Source: Closterium sp. NIES-65 (Eukaryota; Streptophyta; Zygnematophyceae; Desmidiales; Closteriaceae). From it: a DNA stretch of 64,000 nucleotides. The notes under the pieces are model-generated. The model was given only the letters and a program-made list of their open reading frames with translations. It ran no database searches and was not told the DNA's origin. Shown in pieces: positions 41,276 to 53,200 of this stretch. The stretch lies in contig CANXME010002420.1 in NCBI GenBank assembly GCA_948144175.1, positions 1,004,001 to 1,068,000 of the forward strand, written 5' to 3'. How positions within the stretch are numbered: the stretch's first letter is position 1; every line of letters begins with the position of its first letter. Both the position numbers and the translations under genes were made by a program.

Positions 41276-44200
41276 CTGCAAGCAAGGCAAGGTTCGCACA
41301 AGAGGAACATTCACTAGTGCGTACAAGCATTAAAATGCCAGCTCGTGATTTATGCTGAAACACAGCACCAATGATGTTTAAGAATAAGCGAACACATGAA
41401 GCTACTTGTGAATAAGCTTAGTCAATTTGAGCTGACTCACACAACCCCCTCGTCTGAGGGCCTCAAAGGCTGCATGTTTAGCCCACCACCACCACCACCC
41501 GATGCAATCTTTTAAAGAATATAAACAGTACGTGAAATATAGATTCTCACCTCCTATGATTGCGCAGACATTAGTGAGGAAGTGGAGGAAGGATGTGTTC
41601 TGCTCTGTGAAGCGAACCTGGTGCGTAAACAGAGGGGATGGATGTCAGGGTTTGTACTTCAAGACAAGAGTGAGGAAGTGGAGGAAGCATATGTGCTGCT
41701 CTGTGAATCTAACCTGGAGCGTGGGCCGGGAGGGGATGCAAATGCTTTGAGAAACGAGGATGCATGTCAGTGTTTATATGCAGAGTCACACAGCCATGAC
41801 TCACGCCCAAGGAAGGGCAGGAAGGATATGTGCTGCTCTGTGGAGCGAACCTGGTGTGGGAGCAGAGGGGGGAGGGAGATGGATGTCAGCGTTTTTGTTC
41901 AGAAATATGAGCGAGGAAGTGGAAGAAGGATGTGTGCTGCTCTGTGGAGCGAACCTGGTGTGGGAGCAGAGGGGGGATAAATGTTAGACTTTGCATTTAC
42001 AGCCAAAAGTGGGGACGCAAGTGACTCCTCATTCACATGCACAGACGTGAATACCAATATGCACAATCACATACATGCACATGGCACCAGTGAGGAGATG
42101 AAGGCTGTGGAACACATGCATGCAATGCAACCTTAGTGTGCTGCTCTGTGAAGCGAAACCCGGGAACTACAGACTGGGGTTGCATGCACATGACAACGGA
42201 AGAGACAGAGAGGGGAAATGTGCATGGTGGATGGTGATGAAGGTATGAGAAAGAGCAGACAGAGCACAGAGGAAGAAGACAAAAGAAGCTCGCACCTTGA
42301 TGGGTGAGAGGTCGTAAAAGAAAAAAACGCCTGGCAGGCTGTGACCCATCTCTGACGGCCGGAAGTGCTCCGTCACTGAAAACTGGGGGAGGGAGAGGAA
42401 GAAAGGAGGAGGGACGAGTAGGTTGCATTGTGAGCCGAATGCATGTGTGGAGCAGCAAGGGAGGGAAGGAAGAAGACGTATACGCCTGGCAGGCTGCTGT
42501 GACCCATTTCTGACGGCCGGAAGTGCTCCGTCACTGAAAACTGGGGGAGGGAGGAAAGAGAGAGGAATGGGGTAGAGGGTGCATTGTGATTCGTGCATGC
42601 ACGTGCAACCAAGGCAAGGAAAGGATACGGCTGGCAGGCTGTGAGCAATCCATGCAATATGTCTGGTGAGAAATCGGCTGGGCATTTCTGGGCAGAAACG
42701 CCCAGTCACTGAACCAAAAAAATGAACGGACGGCACTCGAAGAAAGTGACACGAACAAGAATTGAGGCAGGGCAAGGCAGGCTATGGGGGGCCCATCCCT
42801 GGTGCCCAGAAAAAGAGTTTTGAGATGGGGTACACATCCTTCCCCATTTGCTCAACATTTCCTTTATCACGTGGCAGGCAGGGTAGGCTAAGGGGAACCC
42901 ATCTCTGATGCCCACAATCGCTCACTTCCCCTAAGATCCACCTCCCGTTTCCGCGTGCTTTGAAATGGCCAGTCACTTACAGGAAGGGGAAGGGCTACAC
43001 CGGCCGTTTGTATCAAAAGAATTGGAAAAAGGAGATTACCTGGTTGGTTGAAATGGTGTGGTTTGAAACGTCCGTGTATAGGGTTGGCACGATCTGCATG
43101 TGGGCCGCCATTGAGTGAAGGAGAGGTGTGGTGGGAGGCAGAAGGGGATTGAGAAAGGAAGGATGTCTGGTTGGTAAAAAATGGTGTGGTTAGAGACTTC
43201 TGTGTAATGGTCTGGTTGCCACAATCTGGTTGTGCGAAGGGAGGGTGTGGAGTGGAGGGCAGGGGACGGGTATGCAGCACTGGCGCAAGGCAGGTGAGGG
43301 GGAAGGGAAGAGTGGGAAGAGTGGGACCAATCAAACCCCAAACAGGAGTCATGGTCTTTGCGTGGCAGCAGCAGCTTTTAGCAAACTGTTTGTTTAGTGT
43401 GTGTAGAGACTTGCTTTGAAAACCTTATGTAAAGGAATAATGGCGGTAACTAGTTTCGGCTCTTTGAGCCTTCTTCTGGTTGTACGAAGGGAGGGTGTGG
43501 AGTGGAGGGCAGGGGACGGGTATGCAGCACTGGCGCAAGGCAGGTGAGGGGGAAGGGAAGAGTGGGAAGAGTGGGACGGGGAGAAGACAGAAAGGGTAGC
43601 GATAAAGAAAGAGGCACCTCAGTGAAGCAACGACACAACGTCAGTGCACAACACAAGAAGTAACCTAATGACAATGATAAACTCTTACTTTGATAAAGCA
43701 GTACATGCCGGGATTTGAGTTGACGAAACAGGCAACCTCACCTTGATGAAGTATTGGTACATGAGTACCAATACTTCCTGTATCCATTTCCCCTTCTCGA
43801 CCTGAGTGTGCAACGACATGGCTTTGAGTGGACTCTCCTGTCTCACCTTGATGAAGTACTGATACATGCCGGGGTCCTTCTCCTGTATCCATTTCACCCT
43901 TGCTTCGCAATGCAGGTGTGCATCGGAATGCTTCGAGTCAGCATTGATACATGCTGACTTAACAGGCACTCTCATCTCATCTCACCTTGATGAAGTACTG
44001 ATACATGCCGGGGTCCTTCTCCTGTATCCATTTCACCCTGCCACACAAGCAGCCAACAGTGCAGCACACACACAAAGCCCTAGATGGCACATGAGAGCGC
44101 ACAACCAGCTTTCAAGGCAACGTGGCTCACACAACCTTTAAAGCAGCATGAAATGCCAGCACATGACATCACATGAACCCCACCCACTACAAAAACCTCT

Positions 44201-47200
44201 CGAGTGGACTTTTGCGTCGACTCAAAAGTCAATCAACCACCTTTCAAGGCAACGTGGCTCACACAACCCATGAAGCAAAATTGCATGCCAGCACATCACA
44301 TCATATCACATCACATCACTCAGACCCGCTTCAGAAACCTCTTTAATCTCACGTATTCCCATGAAATGAAGGCAGTCATTGACTAGCCACGCAGACCCCT
44401 CTACGTTGCTCACACAACCTTTAAAGCTTTGTACCAAACATCTTGTAAACACATACCCGTCTAGGGGGTTGACTAGGCCTGGAAACTTGGCTCCAAAGGA
44501 GAGCGAGTTGATCACATGCGATACCTGTAGTAGAAAGGGAAGCAGAAAGGGGGAGAGAGTGGAGGGGAAATATGGGCAGAGGCAGGTTGAAATAGGCATG
44601 GGCATCTGGCCCGACCCGGCCCGACCCGTCCCGTTTAGGGCGACCCGTTAGCTTAACGGGTCGGGTCGGGTCGGGTTAGCAGGTCGGGTTTGACTCTGTT
44701 TTGGTGACCCGACCCGCCCCGTTGGAACGGGTATTTGTGACCCGTAACCGGGTCGGTTACACCACGGGTCAAGTCGGGTCGGATCAAAATATGCTACATA
44801 GCAGCAGCGTATGGTGGCGCCTTGGCGCTGCTCCAGGTGGCGTTCGCGATGCTGGAGGTGGGGACCGCGATTCTGGCTGGTGGCGTTCGCGCTACTGCAA
44901 GGCCGCTATCGCGCTATTGCGGGGATGCGATCCCGCCAATGCGTGGCTGCGATCGCGCTGCCCTAATCTGGTGCCGCGATCGCGCATATGCGGGGCCGCG
45001 ATCGGTTGCGCAAATGCGGGGCCGAGATCGCGCTATTGCGGGGACACGATCCCGCCAATGCGTGGCCGCGAGTGCGCTGCTGCGCCCCTGGTCATGCGAC
45101 ACTGCGTAATGGCAGGAGCGCCTATGCCTATAATGAATATAAATATTAAAATAGTGCTAACATTGAAGTGAAGACTGTAAGAGTTTTGGTAGGTGCAGTG
45201 GAGATTTACTAACTTGATTAGAGACTGGATCTGAATGTCGAGGGAAACAAAACATCAAAACCAACTGATGTTTTCCCCCTCTCCAAATTGTACCCTAAGC
45301 AGAGAACGGGTCGGGTAACCCTGTCATTTGACTGGGTATGCGACCCGGACGGGACGGGTCAACCCGACCCGGCGGGTCGCTGATACCTGTCTATAAGTCA
45401 CATTGACGGGTCACGGGTCGACCCGACCCGCCCGGGTAAACCCGACCCGACCCGGACAGGTCGACATTCTCAGCATTCCTGACCCGACCCGCCATTTTAG
45501 GCGGGTCGGGTCGGGTAACCCGACCCGTCCGGGCCAAATGCCCATCCCTAGGTTGAAAGCAGCTCCAGGTGCGTACCCCTCTTGGGGGTTGACTAGTCCT
45601 GGAAACTTGGCTCCAAAAAAGCTGAGGAAATTATATGAGACACATGTTGTAGAAAGGAAAGGAGGGTGGAGAGGAAAGGGTCACACACAATAAGGGTCGT
45701 GGTATGGTATTGACTTACGATAAGGGTCACACACAATAAGGGTCGTGGTATGGTATTGACTTACAATAAGGGTCACACACAATAAGGGTCGTGGTATGGT
45801 ATTGACTTACGATAAGGGTCACACACAATAAGGGTCGTGGTATGGAATTGACTTACGATAAGGGTCACACACAATAAGGGTCGTGGTATGGTATTGACTT
45901 ACGATAAGTGTCACACACAATAAGAGTCATGGTACGGTACTGGCTTACATTGAACGTCATGTGCTGGATGGGCATGAGATCATGCACGTGCAAGCCTCCC
46001 AAAGCAGAACAGGGAAGCGAATCTCACATGTCAATCCTCTTTCCTTTCCTTATGACGCATGCGCCTTACATGAGCCTCACGTGAACCTCACATTGAACGT
46101 CATGTGCTGGAAGGGCATGAGGTCATGCACGTGCAAGCCTCCCTGCTGAAAGCTCTTCCCCGGCGCAAAGTGGAAGTTCCCTGCCACCTTGTTCACCTGC
46201 ACATGAGGGGGCGGTGAAGGGGGGGAGGTCGCATATAGAGAAGGGAGGGCGAAGCAATGAGTGACAGCACAAGGAGGAGGAGTGCACTGGGTAGATGGGT
46301 GCAAACAAGCCTCCCTGCTGAAAGCTCTTCCCCGGTGCAAAGTGGAAGTTCCCTGCCACCTTGTTCACCTGCACGTGTGGTGATCGGGGGAAGGAGGGGA
46401 CAAGGAGTGTAACAGTAGTACTGCCACTGATGGGTGTGCCTTGTAAGCCTATCTTCCCCGGTGCAAAGTGGAAACTCCCTGCCACCTTGTTCACTTGCAT
46501 CTGTGAAGCAGGCAGGAGCAGGAGGGGAGGGGGTCGCAGGCAGAAGAGAGAGGCTGCATGCATAGGCGAGGAGAGGGGATCGCGGACAAGGAGGGACAAG
46601 GAGTGCGGCACCGGGAGGAAGGAGGATGAGTGGACATCAGGTGGGTGCAAGCTCCCTGCTGGAAGCTCCCTGCTGGAAGCTCCCTGCTGGAAGCTCCCTG
46701 CTGGAAGCTCCCTGCTGGAAGCTCCCTGCTGGAAGCTCCCTGCTGGAAGCTCCCTGCTGGAAGCTCCCTGCTGGAAGCTCCCTGCTGGAAGCTCCCTGCT
46801 GGAAGCTCCCTGCTGGAAGCTCCGTGCTGGAAGCTCCGTGCTGGAAGCTCCCTGCTGGAAGCTCCCTGCTGGAAGCTCCGTGCTGGAAGCTCCGTGCTGG
46901 AAGCTCCGTGCTGGAAGCTCCCTGCTGGAAGCTCCCTGCTGGAAGCTCCCTGCTGGAAGCTCCCTGCTGGAAGCTCCCTGCTGGAAGCTCCCTGCTGGAA
47001 GCTCCCTGCTGAAAGCTCCCTGCTGGAAGCTCCCTGCTGGAAGCTCCGTGCTGGAAGCTCCCTGCTGGAAGCTCCGTGCTGGAAGCTCCCTGCTGGAAGC
47101 TCCCTGCTGGAAGCTCCCTGCTGGAGGCTCCCTGCTGGAAGCTCCCTGCTGGAAGCTCCGTGCTGGAAGCTCCCTGCTGGAAGCTCCGTGCTGGAAGCTC

Positions 47201-50200
47201 CCTGCTGGAAGCTCCGTGCTGGAAGCTCCGTGCTGGAAGCTCCGTGCTGGAAGCTCCGTGCTGGAAGCTCCGTGCTGGAAGCTCCGTGCTGGAAGCTCCC
47301 TGGAAGCTCCGTGCTGGAAGCTCCGTGCTGGAAGCTCCCTGCTGGAAGCTCCCTGCTGGAAGCTCCCTGCTGGAAGCTCCCTGCTGGAAGCTCCCTGCTG
47401 GAAGCTCCGTGCTGGAAGCTACCTGCTGGAAGCTCCCTGCTGGAAGCTCCCTGCTGGAAGCTCCCTGCTGGAAGCTCCCTGCTGGAAGCTCCCTGCTGGA
47501 AGCTCCCTGCTGGAAGCTCCCTGCTGGAAGCTCCCTGCTGGAAGCTCTCCTGCTGGAAGCTCCGTGCTGGAAGCTCCGTGCTGGAAGCTCCGTGCTGGAA
47601 GCTCCCTGCTGGAAGCTCCCTGCTGGAAGCTCCCTGCTGGAAGCTCCCTGCTGGAAGCTCCCTGCTGGAAGCTCCCTGCTGGAAGCTCCCTGCTGAAAGC
47701 TCCCTGCTGGAAGCTCCCTGCTGGAAGCTCCGTGCTGGAAGCTCCCTGCTGGAAGCTCCGTGCTGGAAGCTCCCTGCTGGAAGCTCCCTGCTGGAAGCTC
47801 CCTGCTGGAAGCTCCCTGCTGGAAGCTCGCTGCTGGAAGCTCCGTGCTGGAAGCTCCGTGCTGGAAGCTCCCTGCTGGAAGCTCCCTGCTGGAAGCTCCG
47901 TGCTGGAAGCTCCGTGCTGGAAGCTCCGTGCTGGAAGCTCCCTGCTGGAAGCTCCCTGCTGGAAGCTCCCTGCTGGAAGCTCCCTGCTGGAAGCTCCCTG
48001 CTGGAAGCTCCCTGCTGGAAGCTCCCTGCTGAAAGCTCCCTGCTGGAAGCTCCCTGCTGGAAGCTCCGTGCTGGAAGCTCCCTGCTGGAAGCTCCGTGCT
48101 GGAAGCTCCCTGCTGGAAGCTCCCTGCTGGAAGCTCCCTGCTGGAAGCTCCCTGCTGGAAGCTACCTGCTGGAAGCTCCCTGCTGGAAGCTCCCTGCTGG
48201 AAGCTCCCTGCTGGAAGCTCCCTGCTGGAAGCTCCCTGCTGGAAGCTCCCTGCTGGAAGCTCCCTGCTGAAAGCTCCGTGCTGGAAGCTCCCTGCTGGAA
48301 GCTCCGTGCTGAAAGCTCCCTGCTGGAAGCTCCCTGCTGGAAGCTCCCTGCTGGAAGCTCCGTGCTGGAAGCTCCCTGCTGGAAGCTCCCTGCTGGAAGC
48401 TCCCTGCTGGAAGCTCCGTGCTGGAAGCTCCCTGCTGGAAGCTCCGTGCTGGAAGCTCCCTGCTGGAAGCTCCGTGCTGGAAGCTCCGTGCTGGAAGCTC
48501 CCTGCTGGAAGCTCCCTGCTGGAAGCTCCCTGCTGGAAGCTCCCTGCTGGAAGCTCCCTGCTGGAAGCTCCCTGCTGGAAGCTCCCTGCTGGAAGCTCCG
48601 TGCTGGAAGCTCCCTGCTGGAAGCTCCGTGCTGGAAGCTCCCTGCTGGAAGCTCCCTGCTGGAAGCTCCCTGCTGGAAGCTCCGTGCTGGAAGCTCCGTG
48701 CTGGAAGCTCCCTGCTGGAAGCTCCCTGCTGGAAGCTCCCTACTGGAAGCTCCCTGCTGGAAGCTCCCTGCTGGAAGCTCCCTGCTGGAAGCTCCCTGCT
48801 GGAAGCTCCCTGCTGGAAGCTCCCTGCTGGAAGCTACCTGCTGGAAGCTCCCTGCTGGAAGCTCCCTGCTGGAAGCTCCGTGCTGGAAGCTCCCTGCTGG
48901 AAGCTCCCTGCTGGAAGCTCCCTGCTGGAAGCTCCCTGCTGGAAGCTCCCTGCTGGAAGCTCCCTGCTGGAAGCTCCCTGCTGGAAGCTCCCTGCTGAAA
49001 GCTCCGTGCTGGAAGCTCCCTGCTGGAAGCTCCGTGCTGAAAGCTCCCTGCTGGAAGCTCCCTGCTGGAAGCTCCCTGCTGGAAGCTCCGTGCTGGAAGC
49101 TCCCTGCTGGAAGCTCCCTGCTGGAAGCTCCCTGCTGGAAGCTCCCTGCTGGAAGCTCCCTGCTGGAAGCTCCGTGCTGGAAGCTCCCTGCTGGAAGCTC
49201 CGTGGTGGAAGCTCCGTGCTGGAAGCTCCCTGCTGGAAGCTCCCTGCTGGAAGCTCCCTGCTGGAAGCTCCCTGCTGGAAGCTCCCTGCTGGAAGCTCCG
49301 TGCTGGAAGCTCCCTGCTGGAAGCTCCCTGCTGGAAGCTCCCTGCTGAAAGCTCCGTGCTGGAAGCTCCCTGCTGGAAGCTCCGTGCTGAAAGCTCCGTG
49401 CTGGAAGCTCCCTGCTGGGAGCTCCCTGCTGGAAGCTCCCTGCTGGAAGCTCCCTGCTGGAAGCTCCCTGCTGGAAGCTCCGTGCTGGAAGACTCCCTGC
49501 TGGAAGCTCCCTGCTGGAAGCTCCCTGCTGGAAGCTCCCTGCTGGAAGCTCCCTGCTGGAAGCTCCCTGCTGGAAGCTCCCTGCTGGAAGCTCCCTGCTG
49601 GAAGCTCCCTGCTGGAAGCTCCCTGCTGGAAGCTCCCTGCTGGAAGCTCCCTGCTGGAAGCTCCGTGCTGGAAGCTCCCTGCTGGAAGCTCCCTGCTGGA
49701 AGCTCCCTGCTGGAAGCTCCCTGCTGGAAGCTCCCTGCTGGAAGCTCCCTGCTGGAAGCTCCCTGCTGGAAGCTCCCTGCTGGAAGCTCCCTGCTGGAAG
49801 CTCCCTGCTGGAAGCTCCCTGCTGGAAGCTCCCTGCTGGAAGCTCCCTGCTCGAAGCTCCCTGCTCGAAGCTCCCTGCTGGAAGCTCCCTGCTGGAAGCT
49901 CTGTGCTGGAAGCTCCGTGCTGGAAGCTCCCTGCTGGGAGCTCTGTGCTGGAAGCTCCCTGCTGGAAGCTCCCTGCTGGAAGCTCCGTGCTGGAAGCTCC
50001 GTGCTGGAAGCTCCGTGCTGGAAGCTCCCTGCTGGAAGCTCCCTGCTGGAAGCTCCCTGCTGGAAGCTCCCTGCTGGAAGCTCCCTGCTGGAAGCTCCCT
50101 GCTGGAAGCTCCCTGCTGGAAGCTCCCTGCTGGAAGCTCCCTGCTGGAAGCTACCTGCTGGAAGCTCCCTGCTGGAAGCTCCCTGCTGGAAGCTACCTGC

Positions 50201-53200
50201 TGGAAGCTCCCTGCTGGAAGCTCCCTGCTGGAAGCTCCGTGCTGGAAGCTCCCTGCTGGAAGCTCCCTGCTGGAAGCTCCCTGCTGGAAGCTCCCTGCTG
50301 GAAGCTCCCTGCTGGAAGCTCCCTGCTGGAAGCTCCCTGCTGGAAGCTCCCTGCTGGAAGCTCCCTGCTGGAAGCTCCCTGCTGGAAGCTCCCTGCTGGA
50401 AGCTCCCTGCTGGAAGCTCCCTGCTGGAAGCTCCCTGCTGGAAGCTCCCTGCTGGAAGCTCCCTGCTGGAAGCTCCCTGCTGGAAGCTCCCTGCTGGAAG
50501 CTCCCTGCTGGAAGCTCCCTGCTGGAAGCTCCCTGCTGGAAGCTCCCTGCTGGAAGCTCCCTGCTGGAAGCTCCCTGCTGGAAGCTCCCTGCTGGAAGCT
50601 CCGTGCTGGAAGCTCCCTGCTGGAAGCTCCCTGCTGGAAGCTCCCTGCTGGAAGCTCCCTGCTGGAAGCTCCCTGCTGGAAGCTCCCTGCTGGAAGCTCC
50701 CTGCTGGAAGCTCCGTGCTGGAAGCTCCTTGCTGGAAGCTCCCTGCTGGAAGCTCCCTGCTGGAAGCTCCCTGCTGGAAGCTCCCTGCTGGAAGCTCCCT
50801 GCTGGAAGCTCCCTGCTGGAAGCTCCCTGCTGGAAGCTCCGTGCTGGAAGCTCCCTGCTGGAAGCTCCCTGCTGGAAGCTCCCTGCTGGAAGCTCCCTGC
50901 TGGAAGCTCCCTGCTGGAAGCTCCCTGCTGGAAGCTCCGTGCTGGAAGCTCCCTGCTGGAAGCTCCGTGCTGGAAGCTCCCTGCTTGAAGCTCCCTGCTG
51001 GAAGCTCCCTGCTGGAAGCTCCGTGCTGGAAGCTCCGTGCTGGAAGCTCCGTGCTGGAAGCTCCCTGCTGGAAGCTCCCTGCTGGAAGCTCCCTGCTGGA
51101 AGCTCCCTGCTGGAAGCTCCCTGCTGGAAGCTCCCTGCTGGAAGCTCCCTGCTGGAAGCTCCCTGCTGGAAGCTCCCTGCTGGAAGCTCCCTGCTGGAAG
51201 CTCCGTGCTGGAAGCTCCCTGCTCGAAGCTCCCTGCTGGAAGCTCCCTGCTGGAAGCTCTGTGCTGGAAGCTCCGTGCTGGAAGCTCCCTGCTGGGAGCT
51301 CCCTGCTGGAAGCTCCCTGCTGGAAGCTCCTGGAGCTCCGTGCTGGAAGCTCCGTGCTGGAAGCTCCGTGCTGGAAGCTCCGTGCTGGAAGCTCCGTGCT
51401 GGAAGCTCCCTGCTGGAAGCTCCCTGCTGGAAGCTCCCTGCTGGAAGCTCCCTGCTGGAAGCTCCCTGCTGGAAGCTCCCTGCTGGAAGCTCCCTGCTGG
51501 AAGCTACCTGCTGGAAGCTCCCTGCTGGAAGCTCCCTGCTGGAAGCTACCTGCTGGAAGCTCCCTGCTGGAAGCTCCCTGCTGGAAGCTCCGTGCTGGAA
51601 GCTCCCTGCTGGAAGCTCCCTGCTGGAAGCTCCCTGCTGGAAGCTCCCTGCTGGAAGCTCCCTGCTGGAAGCTCCCTGCTGGAAGCTCCCTGCTGGAAGC
51701 TCCCTGCTGGAAGCTCCCTGCTGGAAGCTCCCTGCTGGAAGCTCCCTGCTGGAAGCTCCCTGCTGGAAGCTCCCTGCTGGAAGCTCCCTGCTGGAAGCTC
51801 CCTGCTGGAAGCTCCCTGCTGGAAGCTCCCTGCTGGAAGCTCCCTGCTGGAAGCTCCCTGCTGGAAGCTCCCTGCTGGAAGCTCCCTGCTGGAAGCTCCC
51901 TGCTGGAAGATCCCTGCTGGAAGCTCCCTGCTGGAAGCTCCCTGCTGGAAGCTCCGTGCTGGAAGCTCCGTGCTGGAAGCTCCCGTGCTGGAAGCTCCCT
52001 GCTGGAAGCTCCCTGCTGGAAGATCCCTGCTGGAAGCTCCCTGCTGGAAGCTCCCTGCTGGAAGCTCCCTGCTGGAAGCTCCCTGCTGGAAGCTCCCTGC
52101 TGGAAGCTCCCTGCTGGAAGCTCCCTGCTGGAAGCTCCGTGCTGGAAGCTCCCTGCTGGAAGCTCCGTGCTGGAAGCTCCCTGCTGGAAGCTCCCTGCTG
52201 GAAGCTCCCTGCTGGAAGCTCCCTGCTGGAAGCTCCCTGCTGGAAGCTCCCTGCTGGAAGCTCCCTGCTGGAAGCTCCCTACTGGAAGCTCCCTGCTGGA
52301 AGCTCCCTGCTGGAAGCTCCCTGCTGGAAGCTCCGTGCTGGAAGCTCCCTGCTGGAAGCTCCGTGCTGGAAGCTCCCTGCTGGAAGCTCCCTGCTGGAAG
52401 CTCCCTGCTGGAAGCTCCCTGCTGGAAGCTCCCTGCTGGAAGCTCCCTGCTGGAAGCTCCCTGCTGGAAGCTCCCTGCTGGAAGCTCCCTGCTGGAAGCT
52501 CCCTGCTGGAAGCTCCCTGCTGGAAGCTCCCTGCTGGAAGCTCCCTGCTGGAAGCTCCCTGCTGGAAGATCCCTGCTGGAAGCTCCCTGCTGGAAGCTCC
52601 CTGCTGGAAGCTCCGTGCTGGAAGCTCCGTGCTGGAAGCTCCCTGCTGGAAGCTCCCTGCTGGAAGCTCCCTGCTGGAAGCTCCCTGCTGGAAGCTCCCT
52701 GCTGGAAGCTCCCTGCTGGAAGCTCCCTGCTGGAAGCTCCCTGCTGGAAGCTCCCTGCTGGAAGCTCCCTGCTGGAAGCTCCGTGCTGGAAGCTCCCTGC
52801 TGGAAGCTCCGTGCTGGAAGCTCCCTGCTGGAAGCTCCCGTGCTGGAAGCTCCCTGCTGGAAGCTCCCTGCTGGAAGCTCCCTGCTGGAAGCTCCCTGCT
52901 GGAAGCTCCCTGCTGGAAGCTCCCTGCTGGAAGCTCCCTGCTGGAAGCTCCCTGCTGGAAGCTCCCTGCTGGAAGCTCCCTGCTGGAAGCTCCCTGCTGG
53001 AAGCTCCCTGCTGGAAGCTCCCTGCTGGAAGCTCCCTGCTGGAAGCTCCCTGCTGGAAGATCCCTGCTGGAAGCTCCCTGCTGGAAGCTCCCTGCTGGAA
53101 GCTCCGTGCTGGAAGCTCCGTGCTGGAAGCTCCCTGCTGGAAGCTCCCTGCTGGAAGCTCCCTGCTGGAAGCTCCCTGCTGGAAGCTCCCTGCTGGAAGC

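Noticed and set aside
43858..43909. Nearly intact second copy of exon f as an alternative exon
   Set aside because: It has usable splice sites, but 43986-44037 comes first and fits the phase; including both would repeat the same residues. RNA data could change this.
44620..45540. GGGTCGGGTC repeats as interstitial telomere
   Set aside because: They are the subterminal parts of a hAT element with TIRs and an 8-bp duplication, and the motif is not a plant telomere repeat.
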